Shown: positions 1-6,292 of the stretch, piece by piece
Numbering within the stretch: position 1 is the first letter of the stretch
Layout of the letters: each line of letters begins with the position of its first letter
DNA from: Burkholderiales bacterium
Lineage (GTDB): Bacteria; Pseudomonadota; Gammaproteobacteria; Burkholderiales; Burkholderiaceae_F
Assembly (NCBI GenBank): GCA_024641225.1
Contig: JAHEDN010000049.1
Location: forward strand, 1-10,672
Direction of reading: 5' to 3'
DNA length: 10,672 bases
Made by a program: the position numbers and the translations under genes
The notes under the pieces: model-generated
Database searches by the model: none
Told to the model about the DNA's origin: nothing
The model's input: the letters and a program-made list of their open reading frames with translations, nothing else

Positions 1-759
1 CGCCGCCATCCCGAAGCGGAGGTGGTGTTCTTCGCCATCGGCTTCGAGACCACCACGCCGCCCACGGCGCTCGTCGTCCGACAGGCAGCGGCGGAACGAG
101 TCTCGAACTTCAGCGTCGTATGCAACCACGTGCTCACGCCATCGGCGATCACCAGCATCCTCGAGTCTCCCGAGGTGCGCTCGCTGGGCACGGTGCCGCT
201 CGACGGCTTCATCGGACCGGCGCACGTCAGCACGGTGATCGGCAGCCGCCCGTACGAACACTTCGCGCAGGAGTACGCGAAGCCGGTCGTGATCGCCGGC
301 TTCGGGCCGCTCGACGTGATGCAGGCGATCCTGATGCTGGTGCGCCAGGTCAACGAGGATCGCGCGGAAGTCGAGAACGAATTTACGCGCGCAGTGACTC
401 GCGACGGCAATCTCAAGGCGCAGCGACTGGTCAGTGAAGTGTTCGAACTGCGCCGCAGCTTCGAGTGGCGCGGGCTGGGCGAGGTCCCGTACAGCGCGCT
501 GGCGATCCGCGAGGCGTACGCAGCGTTCGACGCCGAGAAGAAGTTCGCGCTCGAGGCACGCAGGGTCGCCGACAACAAGGCCTGCGAGTGCGGCGCGATC
601 CTGCGTGGCGTCAAGCACCCGCGCGACTGCAGGATCTTTGGCACGGTATGCACGCCGGAGAATCCGGTCGGCAGCTGCATGGTTTCCAGCGAGGGCGCCT
701 GCGCGGCGCACTACACCTACGGGCGCTTTCGCGAAGTGCCCGTGCGGGCGGCGGCCTGA
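1..759 (+). CDS. hypD: HypD, [NiFe]-hydrogenase maturation protein (5' end missing)
   Basis: HypD is the iron-sulfur scaffold that, with HypC, holds iron while two CN ligands (from HypE) and CO are attached before transfer to the hydrogenase large subunit in the cytoplasm. Reading frame 1 is open from base 1, so the gene starts upstream. About 252 codons remain of a family length near 370, so the N-terminal part, including the conserved Cys near residue 41, lies outside. Visible family motifs are GFETTTPPTA near the left edge, CNHVLTPSA, and a Cys-rich C-terminal block (CECGAILRG, HPRDC, GTVCTPENPVGSC, EGACAAHY) that supplies the [4Fe-4S] ligands. The stop codon at 757-759 lies 5 bases before hypE, consistent with one operon and coupled translation. 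No frameshift is seen. Identity is secure. Confidence 0.97.
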   Translation, partial: RRHPEAEVVFFAIGFETTTPPTALVVRQAAAERVSNFSVVCNHVLTPSAITSILESPEVRSLGTVPLDGFIGPAHVSTVIGSRPYEHFAQEYAKPVVIAGFGPLDVMQAILMLVRQVNEDRAEVENEFTRAVTRDGNLKAQRLVSEVFELRRSFEWRGLGEVPYSALAIREAYAAFDAEKKFALEARRVADNKACECGAILRGVKHPRDCRIFGTVCTPENPVGSCMVSSEGACAAHYTYGRFREVPVRAAA

Positions 760-764
760 CGACG

Positions 765-1856
765 ATGGATGACGGACGCGACACGAGGGTGAAGCCGGGC
801 TACGTCCGCCCGCTCGACCTTAAGCACGGCCGCGTCGACATGACCCATGGCGGCGGCGGGCGGGCGATGAAGCAGCTGATCGAACAGCTGTTCGCGGCCG
901 CTTTCGACAACGAGTGGCTGCGGCAGGGCAACGACATGGCCCGCGTGGAGCTTCCGCCCGGACGCGTCGTGATGGCCACCGACAGCCACGTGATCACGCC
1001 GCTGTTCTTCCCAGGCGGCGACATCGGCTGCCTGTCGGTGCACGGAACCGTCAACGACGTGGCGATGGCAGGCGCCGTGCCGGTGTACCTGGCGGCGAGC
1101 TTCATACTCGAAGAGGGCTTCCCGCTCGAAAGCCTCAAGCGCATCGTCGACTCGATGGCGCGCGCCGCGAATGAGGCGAAGGTGGCCATTGTCACCGGCG
1201 ACACCAAGGTGGTCGAGCGGGGCAAGGGCGACGGCGTATTCATCACCACGACCGGCGTCGGTGTCGTCGACGAGGCTCTGGTAATCGGCGGCGAACGGGC
1301 GCTGCCGGGCGATGCAATCCTGCTGTCGGGCTTCATCGGCGACCACGGCATGACGATCATGTCGACACGCGAGTCGCTCGCCTTCGGCGCGGACCTGCAG
1401 TCGGACACCGCCGCGCTTCATGGGCTGGTGGCGGCGATGCTCGATCCCGTGCGGGAGGCGATGCGAGGCGATCCGGCGCGCGGCATCCACGTGCTGCGCG
1501 ATCCGACTCGCGGCGGCGTGGCCACCACGCTCAACGAGATCGCCGGGCAGAGCCGCGTCGGCATGCTGGTCAACGAGGCGGCGATCCCGGTACGGCCGCA
1601 GGTCGAGGCGGCCTGCGAATTCCTCGGCCTCGATCCACTGTATGTCGCCAATGAAGGCAAGCTCGTCGCAATCGTCGCCGCCGAAGACGCCGATGCGGTG
1701 CTGGCTGCCATGCGTGCGCATCCGCTGGGCGCACACGGCGCGCGGATCGGTACCGTGACCGAGGATCCGCATCATTTCGTGCAGATGGCGACCCGCTTCG
1801 GCGGCCGCCGCGTCGTCGACTGGCTGACGGGCGAGCAGTTGCCGCGCATCTGCTGA
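765..1856 (+). CDS. hypE: HypE, carbamoyl-dehydrating maturation protein
   Basis: HypE takes the carbamoyl group delivered by HypF on its C-terminal cysteine and dehydrates it with ATP to a thiocyanate, the source of the CN ligands passed to the HypC-HypD iron. The 363-residue product ends in PRIC, so the essential terminal Cys is present. Other family signatures are VDMTHGGGGRAMKQL near the N-terminus, ATDSHVITPLFFPGGDIG, HGTVNDVAMAGA, TGDTKVVERGKGDG and LRDPTRGGVATTLNE; these belong to the AIR-synthase-like ATP-binding fold. The ATG at 765 follows hypD by 5 bases with no convincing Shine-Dalgarno sequence, suggesting coupling. Length and motifs match functional HypE; a start some residues further in cannot be excluded. 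Confidence 0.97.
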   Translation: MDDGRDTRVKPGYVRPLDLKHGRVDMTHGGGGRAMKQLIEQLFAAAFDNEWLRQGNDMARVELPPGRVVMATDSHVITPLFFPGGDIGCLSVHGTVNDVAMAGAVPVYLAASFILEEGFPLESLKRIVDSMARAANEAKVAIVTGDTKVVERGKGDGVFITTTGVGVVDEALVIGGERALPGDAILLSGFIGDHGMTIMSTRESLAFGADLQSDTAALHGLVAAMLDPVREAMRGDPARGIHVLRDPTRGGVATTLNEIAGQSRVGMLVNEAAIPVRPQVEAACEFLGLDPLYVANEGKLVAIVAAEDADAVLAAMRAHPLGAHGARIGTVTEDPHHFVQMATRFGGRRVVDWLTGEQLPRIC

Positions 1857-1866
1857 AGCAGATGAT

Positions 1867-1881
1867 GCCGCCGCAGGCGGC
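1867..1881 (+). other. GC-rich hairpin between hypE and hypX
   Basis: A perfect 6-bp stem GCCGCC/GGCGGC with loop GCA lies 12 bases before the hypX start codon. There is no T-tract, so it is not an intrinsic terminator. It sits where the hypX ribosome-binding site should be and might affect translation or mRNA processing. Such short GC stems can arise by chance in GC-rich DNA. Confidence 0.4.
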
Positions 1882-1893
1882 CTCGTTCATTCA

Positions 1894-3579
1894 ATGCGCA
1901 TCCTGTTCTTGACCCGCAGCTTCAACAGCCTGACGCAGCGGCTGTACGTCGAACTTGCCATGCGCGGGCATGAAGTGTCGGTCGAGTTCGACATTGCCGA
2001 CTCGGTGACGGAAGAGGCAGTGGCGCTGTTCCGGCCGAATGTCATCGTGGCGCCGTTCCTGAAGCGCGCCATCCCGGAAAGCGTCTGGCGGAGCCACGTC
2101 TGCCTGGTCGTGCATCCGGGCATCGTCGGCGATCGCGGCCCGAGCGCGCTCGACCGCGCGGTCCAGGACGGCGAATCAGAGTGGGGCGTCACCGTGCTGC
2201 AGGCCGAGGCAGAGATGGACGCCGGGCCGGTGTGGGCGAGCGAGACCTTTGCCATGCGTGCAGCGACCAAGTCGAGCCTGTACCGGTGCGAAGTCACCGA
2301 AGCGGCGGTAGAGGCGGTTCTCGCGGCGATCGAGCGTCTTGCATCGGGCGCATTCGCGCCGCAGCGCGTCGTGCCCGGCGCACCGGGCCTTCGCGGCGGC
2401 GCCCGGCCGCTGCTGCGACAGGAGGAACGTCGCATCGACTGGGCGCGCGACGACACCGCGACCGTGCTGCGCAAGATTGCCGCCGCCGACAGCGTGCCCG
2501 GCGTGCTCGATTCGCTGTTCGGCGTGCCCTGCTTACTTTTCGACGCGCACGCGGCACCGCGGCCTACGGGTGCGGCGCCTGGCAGCGTGGTTGCCCGCGG
2601 CGGACGAGCCGTGCTGCGTGCAACGGGCGATGGTGCGGTGTGGATCGGCCACTGCAGGCGTGCGGACATCGACGGCGCGCTGAAGCTGCCGGTCGCACTG
2701 GCTTTTCCCGAGCCATGGGCGCAGCTGCCGCAGGGCAACGGCTACGCCGAAATCCACTACGAAGAGCACGGCCCGGTCGGCATGCTGAACTTTCCCTTTT
2801 ACAACGGCGCGATGAGCACGGTTCAGTGCCAGGAACTGCTGGCTGCTTATCGCGCGGCACTGACGCGACCGACGCGAGTGCTGATGCTCGCCGGCGGACA
2901 GGATTTCTTCAGCAACGGCATTCACCTGAACGTGATCGAAAACGCGGCCAGCCCAGCAGACGAGTCCTGGCGAAACATCAACGCGATCGACGATATCTGC
3001 CTCGCTGTGCTGCACACTACCGATCGCATTACGGTGGCGGCTCTGCAGGGCAACGCCGGCGCCGGCGGCTGCTTTCTGGCGCTCACCTGCGACCAGGTCT
3101 GGGCGCGGGCCGGCGTCATCCTGAACCCGCATTACAGGAACATGGGCAACCTGTACGGCTCCGAATACTGGACCTACACGCTGCCGCGACGCGTGACACG
3201 CGGCGAGCCGACGACCGTGATGGAGAATCGTTTGCCGGTGGGGACCGCGCAGGCAGCCGAAATTGGCCTCGTCGATCGCGTGATCGACGGAGACCGCAGC
3301 ACGTTCCTTCGGCGGGCGATTGCGCAGGCACGGTCGCTTGCCGAAGCCGCCGGTTTCGTCGCCGCGTTAGCAACCAAGCGGGCGCGCCGTGCGACAGACG
3401 AAGCGCAACGCCCGCTCGCCGCCTACCGCGAGGAAGAACTGGTGCACATGCGGCGCAACTTCTACGGCTTCGATCCGAGCTACCACTACGCGCGGGCGCA
3501 TTTCGTCAACAAGGTACCGCACGCCTGGACACCGTTGCACCTGGCATCGCACCGGCGCAAGCGTGTAGGCGCGGTGTAG
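1894..3579 (+). CDS. hypX: HypX/HoxX, CO-ligand synthesis protein for [NiFe] hydrogenase
   Basis: HypX makes the CO ligand of the [NiFe] active site under oxic conditions from formyl-tetrahydrofolate via formyl-CoA. The 561 residues match the family length and two-domain plan. Residues about 1-270 form a formyltransferase-like domain (start MRILFLTRSFNSLTQRLYVE, then VVHPGIVGDRGPSALDRAV with HPG at 74-76). Residues about 285-560 form a crotonase (enoyl-CoA hydratase-like) domain (AGGQDFFSNGIHLNVIE, LQGNAGAGGCFLAL, NPHYRNMGNLYGSEYWTY). The end (HFVNKVPHAWTPLHLASHR) is also typical. It lies 37 bases after hypE, as in Cupriavidus-type hypCDEX clusters. No good Shine-Dalgarno is visible before the ATG, and a GC hairpin sits in the gap. 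Its presence implies a hydrogenase matured when oxygen is around. Confidence 0.95.
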   Translation: MRILFLTRSFNSLTQRLYVELAMRGHEVSVEFDIADSVTEEAVALFRPNVIVAPFLKRAIPESVWRSHVCLVVHPGIVGDRGPSALDRAVQDGESEWGVTVLQAEAEMDAGPVWASETFAMRAATKSSLYRCEVTEAAVEAVLAAIERLASGAFAPQRVVPGAPGLRGGARPLLRQEERRIDWARDDTATVLRKIAAADSVPGVLDSLFGVPCLLFDAHAAPRPTGAAPGSVVARGGRAVLRATGDGAVWIGHCRRADIDGALKLPVALAFPEPWAQLPQGNGYAEIHYEEHGPVGMLNFPFYNGAMSTVQCQELLAAYRAALTRPTRVLMLAGGQDFFSNGIHLNVIENAASPADESWRNINAIDDICLAVLHTTDRITVAALQGNAGAGGCFLALTCDQVWARAGVILNPHYRNMGNLYGSEYWTYTLPRRVTRGEPTTVMENRLPVGTAQAAEIGLVDRVIDGDRSTFLRRAIAQARSLAEAAGFVAALATKRARRATDEAQRPLAAYREEELVHMRRNFYGFDPSYHYARAHFVNKVPHAWTPLHLASHRRKRVGAV

Positions 3580-3612
3580 CCTGTCGGCCGCCGCGTTCGA
3601 ACGGAGCAGGGC

Positions 3613-4086
3613 ATGGAGCGCTTCACCATTTCGCTGTCGGAGGATCTCGCTCGCGAGTTCGACACGCTGATCGCGGCGCGCGGCTACGAGAACCGCTCGG
3701 AGGCGGTTCGTGACCTGATCCGCCGTGAGCTCGAATCGCAGCGCCGCGACCGGCAACCGCATGCGCACTGCGTGGCCAACCTGTCCTACGTCTACAACCA
3801 CCATGAGCGGGATCTCGCCGATCGGCTGATCGAATTGCAGCACGAGTACCACGACCTGTGCGTCTCGACGCTGCACGCGCACCTCGATCACGAGCACTGC
3901 CTCGAGAGCGTGATCCTGCGCGGCCACCTCGACGAGGTGCAGACCTTCGCCGACCGGCTGATCGCGGAGCGTGGCGTGCGGCACGGGCAGCTCAATGTCG
4001 TCACCGCCGATCTCGGTCACCAGCACAGGCACGCGCACGACCACGGTCACGGCGAGCCGCACCGGCACCTGAAGCCGCGCGGCTAG
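3613..4086 (+). CDS. nikR: NikR, nickel-responsive transcriptional regulator with His-rich tail
   Basis: NikR is a nickel-sensing repressor with an N-terminal ribbon-helix-helix DNA-binding domain and a C-terminal ACT-like tetramerisation and nickel domain. The RHH part is residues 1-45 (MERFTISLSEDLAREFDTLI, then YENRSEAVRDLIRREL). Nickel ligands equivalent to E. coli His76, His87, His89 and Cys95 appear as H77, H88, H90 and C96. The protein has 157 residues, longer than the roughly 133 of E. coli NikR. The excess is a C-terminal tail (about 133-157) with eight histidines at 136, 138, 140, 142, 144, 146, 150 and 152. GGAG at 3603-3606 is a good ribosome-binding site for the ATG at 3613. It sits 33 bases after hypX and before a nickel permease, its probable target. 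No canonical GTATGA-type operator is visible nearby. Confidence 0.95.
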   Translation: MERFTISLSEDLAREFDTLIAARGYENRSEAVRDLIRRELESQRRDRQPHAHCVANLSYVYNHHERDLADRLIELQHEYHDLCVSTLHAHLDHEHCLESVILRGHLDEVQTFADRLIAERGVRHGQLNVVTADLGHQHRHAHDHGHGEPHRHLKPRG

Positions 4087-4110
4087 CGCCGGCTCACGCC
4101 GCATGGGGCC

Positions 4111-4124
4111 TTGATCGGGCGCAA
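4111..4124 (+). promoter_or_regulatory. Weak FNR-like box upstream of the nickel permease
   Basis: TTGAT-CGGG-CGCAA matches the FNR consensus TTGAT-N4-ATCAA at 8 of 10 positions. Its centre is near 4117.5. A class II promoter would then start near 4159, with a poor -10 match CATTGT at 4147-4152 and a leader of about 25 bases before the permease ATG. The 3' half also forms a small inverted repeat, CGCAA-GGG-TTGCG (4120-4132). The right half-site is poor, so the call is tentative. Confidence 0.2.
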
Positions 4125-4183
4125 GGGTTGCGTAAGAAGTTTGCGGCATTGTTCCTATCGCTACCCGCGTCAGGAACGCCGCA

Positions 4184-5008
4184 ATGCACGACCTGCCCAC
4201 CGAATGGAGCGCGCTTGCCGCGCTCGTTTTCCTTCTCGGGATCAAGCACGGCTTCGATGCCGACCACCTCGCGGCGATTGACGGGCTGACGCGCTACAAC
4301 GCCCGTCTTGGCCGCCGCCTGGCCCGCTACTGCGGTGCGCTGTTTTCACTCGGCCACGGCGCAATCGTGGTGACGATCGCGATGGTGGTCGGTCTGGCCA
4401 GCGAGCGCTGGACGGCACCGCCATGGCTGGAACTGAGCGGGGCGTGGATCTCGATCGGCTTCCTGACCCTCATCGGCATCGTCAACCTGCGCGCCGTGCT
4501 GGGCGCCGCACCGCACGAGGTCGTGGCGCCGGTCGGCATCAAGGGGCGCTTCCTCGGCCGGCTGAACCGCGCCGGGCGTCCGGGCTCGGTGGCGCTGGTC
4601 GGCGCGCTTTTCGCGCTGAGTTTCGACACGGTGTCGCAGAGCGCGCTTTTCGCGCTGACGGCGACACAGTTCGGTGGCCTGGCGCACGCGCTCGCGCTTG
4701 GTTTGTTGTTCGTCCTCGGCATGCTGGTTACCGACGGCATCAACGGCCTGTGGATTTCGCGGCTGATCGCACGTGCCGACCAGATCGCGGTGATCGCTTC
4801 GCGGGTCATGGGGCTGGCCGTTTCTGCCGTGGCGCTGCTGGTAGCTGCCTTCGGCGTTGCCCGGCTCGCGCTGCCGGCGGTCGATGCGTGGAGCGAAGGC
4901 AGCGAGCCGGCGTTCGGCGCGATCGTTGTCGCGGTGATCGCGACGAGCTACCTGGTCGCGCGCAACCTCGCGCAGCGTGACGCCGCGAGGCGCTATCTGA
5001 GGGCCTGA
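4184..5008 (+). CDS. Nickel/cobalt permease of the NiCoT (HoxN/NixA-like) type, short and divergent
   Basis: This is an inner-membrane transporter expected to import Ni2+ (or Co2+) for hydrogenase. The 274-residue product is almost entirely hydrophobic, with about seven predicted spans (roughly 9-22, 45-72, 84-105, 134-158, 168-190, 205-228, 243-262). The hallmark HX4DH motif of the second NiCoT helix is present as KHGFDADHL (H22, D27, H28). The other NiCoT signatures are recognisable but altered: FSLGHGAIV for the FxxGHSTxV box, LSFDTVSQ for LGxDTATE, and GMLVTDGING where GMxxxDTxD is expected. Classical HoxN and NixA have 330-350 residues. AGGAA at 4172-4176 precedes the ATG at 4184. It lies 97 bases after nikR, supporting NikR-regulated nickel uptake. 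Substrate specificity is inferred. Confidence 0.82.
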   Translation: MHDLPTEWSALAALVFLLGIKHGFDADHLAAIDGLTRYNARLGRRLARYCGALFSLGHGAIVVTIAMVVGLASERWTAPPWLELSGAWISIGFLTLIGIVNLRAVLGAAPHEVVAPVGIKGRFLGRLNRAGRPGSVALVGALFALSFDTVSQSALFALTATQFGGLAHALALGLLFVLGMLVTDGINGLWISRLIARADQIAVIASRVMGLAVSAVALLVAAFGVARLALPAVDAWSEGSEPAFGAIVVAVIATSYLVARNLAQRDAARRYLRA

Positions 5009-5056
5009 ACGGCTCGCGCCTGCGCCGTGGACCGGTTGTTCGACCAATAGGATCAA

Positions 5057-5091
5057 AAGCAAAGCGCCGGTCAAAGACCGGCGCTTTGCTT
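5057..5091. terminator. Strong bidirectional intrinsic terminator
   Basis: A perfect 16-bp stem (5057-5072 with 5076-5091) encloses the loop AAA. T-rich flanks occur on both strands: CTTTGCTTCTCT on plus and CTTTGCTTTTGATC on minus. It lies between the convergent permease gene (plus) and the Spy/CpxP-like gene (minus, stop at 5107) and probably ends both transcripts. Confidence 0.92.
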
Positions 5092-5106
5092 CTCTACGGT
5101 CTCAGG

Positions 5107-5655
5107 TCATCCGGCGCCGAGGCAGCCGCGCCCGAAGCCCGGCCCGCGCCCGCCGCCCATTCCGGGGCCGAAGCCCGGGCCTGCGCCCGAACCGCGCGCG
5201 AAGCGCGGACCCATCGAGTACTGGTCGAACGCCGCCTGCTGCTCCGCGGTCAGCGTCGCGACGAGGGCCTTGCGCAACCCGTTGATCTCTTCTGCGGCCT
5301 GCGCGTTGTGCTTCATCATCGTCACGCGGTAGTCGGCCATTGTCTCCGGGTCGCCGCGATGCGCCTGCATTTCCTGACGCAGTTGCGCCCGCGCCTGGGC
5401 TCCCGACTTGACCCGGGCCTCGTACGCGTTCCACGCATCGACCTGGCCGCCTTGCAGCTTCAGCGCGTCTTTCAGTGCATCGAGCCGGGCCTGCACGCGC
5501 TCGGCGTGCAGCGCGGGATCCATCGGGGCGCCGCTGCGCGGGCCCATCATGCCCATTCCACCGCCCTGCGGCCCGGGTCCGTAGGCGAACGCGGCGCCAG
5601 CGGCCGCAATGGCGCCGACGATTGCCAATGAGAGGATCGACTTCTTCGCTTGCAT
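5107..5655 (-). CDS. Periplasmic Spy/CpxP-like LTxxQ-motif protein
   Basis: The product is a small exported, mostly helical protein of the Spy/CpxP superfamily, whose members act as periplasmic chaperones or metal- and envelope-stress accessory proteins. The ATG at 5655 is preferred because AAGGAG lies 7 bases before it; an upstream in-frame ATG at 5685 lacks one. The 182 residues start with a Sec signal (MQAKKSILSLAIVG, likely cut after AFA at about 24). A Gly/Met/Pro-rich linker follows (25-46), then a charged helical core (47-148) containing LTAEQ at 135-139, the C-terminal copy of the family motif. The tail (149-182) is unusually Gly/Phe/Arg-rich and has a single Cys at 178. The gene is monocistronic, ends at a shared terminator, and has a palindromic site upstream. 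Exact substrate is unknown. Confidence 0.85.
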   Translation of the reverse strand: MQAKKSILSLAIVGAIAAAGAAFAYGPGPQGGGMGMMGPRSGAPMDPALHAERVQARLDALKDALKLQGGQVDAWNAYEARVKSGAQARAQLRQEMQAHRGDPETMADYRVTMMKHNAQAAEEINGLRKALVATLTAEQQAAFDQYSMGPRFARGSGAGPGFGPGMGGGRGPGFGRGCLGAG

Positions 5656-5738
5656 GGTTTTCTCCTTCGCGCCTGACCGGTTCAACTCCGATCGTCAATG
5701 CCATCGTGCGGTATTTGCCGTATCGCGTGGCGCGCACG

Positions 5739-5755
5739 TGTAACCCGCTGTTGCA
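5739..5755 (-). promoter_or_regulatory. Candidate operator, copy 1, upstream of the Spy/CpxP-like gene
   Basis: TGTAAC-CCGCT-GTTGCA is an imperfect palindrome (11 of 12 half-site bases symmetrical) about 84 bases before the start codon of the minus-strand gene. A second copy with the same 5-base spacing lies at 6008-6024. No recognised -35/-10 pair is evident beside it. Confidence 0.3.
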
Positions 5756-5858
5756 TGGCGAGCACCCAGTCACAGCCCGATACGAAAATCGACCGTGTGT
5801 CGGTGGAGCGCGACAGGGTCGCGCCGCCGCCGGTGCCTTCGACAAGGTCACCGTTTTG

Positions 5859-5885
5859 AAAAAAAGGGCTGCGAGGAGCAGCCCT
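5859..5885 (-). terminator. Minus-strand intrinsic terminator without an upstream gene
   Basis: On the minus strand a stem AGGGCTGC/GCAGCCCT (8 bp, perfect) with loop TCCTC overlaps and runs straight into a run of seven T (plus-strand A7 at 5859-5865). This is the canonical Rho-independent arrangement. The nearest minus-strand protein gene that could feed it is far to the right (tetrahaem cytochrome at 9453), so it implies a short local transcript. Confidence 0.75.
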
Positions 5886-5936
5886 GGAGTCAGGCGCCGC
5901 GAGGAGGGGGTCGGCGCCGCATTGCCCTGAGTTGTC

Positions 5937-5962
5937 TGCTGCATTCTGCGCAGAAAGCAGCA
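5937..5962. repeat. 26-base imperfect palindrome
   Basis: Arms TGCTGC (5937-5942) and GCAGCA (5957-5962) flank the perfect palindrome TTCTGCGCAGAA (5944-5955), with one A/A mismatch on each side position (5943/5956). It may be an RNA hairpin within the candidate small RNA or a DNA operator; the sequence alone does not decide. Confidence 0.6.
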
Positions 5963-6007
5963 ACGTTTGAACGGTAACCGAGTGCCTCTGATCGCTCGCG
6001 TCGCCGG

Positions 6008-6024
6008 TGTAACGCGACGTTGCA
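6008..6024 (-). promoter_or_regulatory. Candidate operator, copy 2, upstream of the candidate small RNA
   Basis: TGTAAC-GCGAC-GTTGCA has the same half-sites and spacing as the copy at 5739-5755. Extended by one base the two are identical at 15 of 18 positions. Read on the minus strand, similarity continues weakly downstream (GCG and GCGAT blocks at matching spacing). It lies about 45-70 bases upstream of the first hairpin of the candidate RNA. Confidence 0.3.
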
Positions 6025-6202
6025 GCCGGCGGCGGCTGAAACAGTTGGTCACGCACCGGAGCGAAGGAATGGCCACCGGGGCGCCCGGCGTGGCAGCGGG
6101 CCGCGGCCTCGCCGCAGCCGGCCGGTCCGGCGCCGCTCCATCGGCTCCATCTATTGACGCCGCGCAGTTTCCCCACTGACGTGTCCGGTAGATTGGCCCA
6201 CT

Positions 6203-6259
6203 GCGTGCGCGCCCGGCGTGTCGCCGGCACGCGCCTGCGATGGCCCCTGGGCCTTTTTT
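6203..6259 (+). terminator. Hairpins plus T6 just before the small cytochrome c gene
   Basis: A hairpin CCGGCG-TGT-CGCCGG (6213-6227), lengthened by GCGTG/CACGC across a 5-base bulge, is followed by a short stem GGCC-CCTG-GGCC (6242-6253) and six T (6254-6259). It may terminate an upstream plus-strand transcript or act as an attenuator in the leader of the cytochrome gene, whose ATG is 33 bases on. The last stem is only 4-5 bp, so efficiency is doubtful. Confidence 0.3.
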
Positions 6260-6292
6260 GAATAGCCAACCTTCCTGACAGGAGATTTTTTG

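Larger units (their letters stand above)
5852..5966 (-). ncRNA. Candidate small RNA with anti-Shine-Dalgarno-like loops
   Basis: Read on the minus strand this stretch forms three successive hairpins and ends in a T-tract, with no protein gene in front of it. Hairpin 1 (5962-5937) has two 6-bp arms interrupted by one mismatch; its inner arms are the palindrome TTCTGCGCAGAA. Hairpin 2 (5918-5893) has a perfect 7-bp GGCGCCG/CGGCGCC stem and the loop ACCCCCUCCUCG. Hairpin 3 (5885-5865) is the terminator, with loop UCCUC. The CUCCUCGC octamer occurs in both hairpins 2 and 3. Loops of this kind can pair with GGAGG ribosome-binding sites, as known for several bacterial sRNAs with C/U-rich loops. The 5' end is not defined and no canonical promoter was found, so transcription is inferred from the terminator. 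Confidence 0.4.
5656..6292. other. 637-base stretch without a protein gene
   Basis: No open reading frame here has family-like features; long frames on the minus strand read straight through an intrinsic terminator and are taken as noncoding. The stretch contains two copies of a TGTAAC-N5-GTTGCA palindrome, a minus-strand hairpin series ending in a T-tract (candidate small RNA), and a hairpin plus T-tract region just before the small cytochrome gene on the plus strand. Confidence 0.6.

Noticed and set aside
717..1775. 352-codon minus-strand frame opposite hypE
   Set aside because: It is antisense to the well-supported hypE and its composition (Arg/His/Asp-rich) is that of a mirror frame.
4087..4183. 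NikR operator between nikR and the permease
   Set aside because: No GTATGA-N16-TCATAC-like dyad or other long palindrome was found; only a 5-bp repeat CGCAA/TTGCG.
3367..4245. 292-codon minus-strand frame opposite hypX/nikR
   Set aside because: It is antisense to two confirmed genes; no motif or ribosome site supports it.
5694..5699. TTGACG on the minus strand as -35 of the Spy/CpxP-like gene
   Set aside because: No -10-like sequence occurs 15-19 bases downstream; the following bases are GC-rich up to the ribosome site.
6194..6208. Possible sigma-54 promoter (GG-N10-GC in TGGCCCA-CTGC-GTGC)
   Set aside because: Several consensus positions are missed, and terminator-like hairpins with T6 lie between it and the cytochrome gene.
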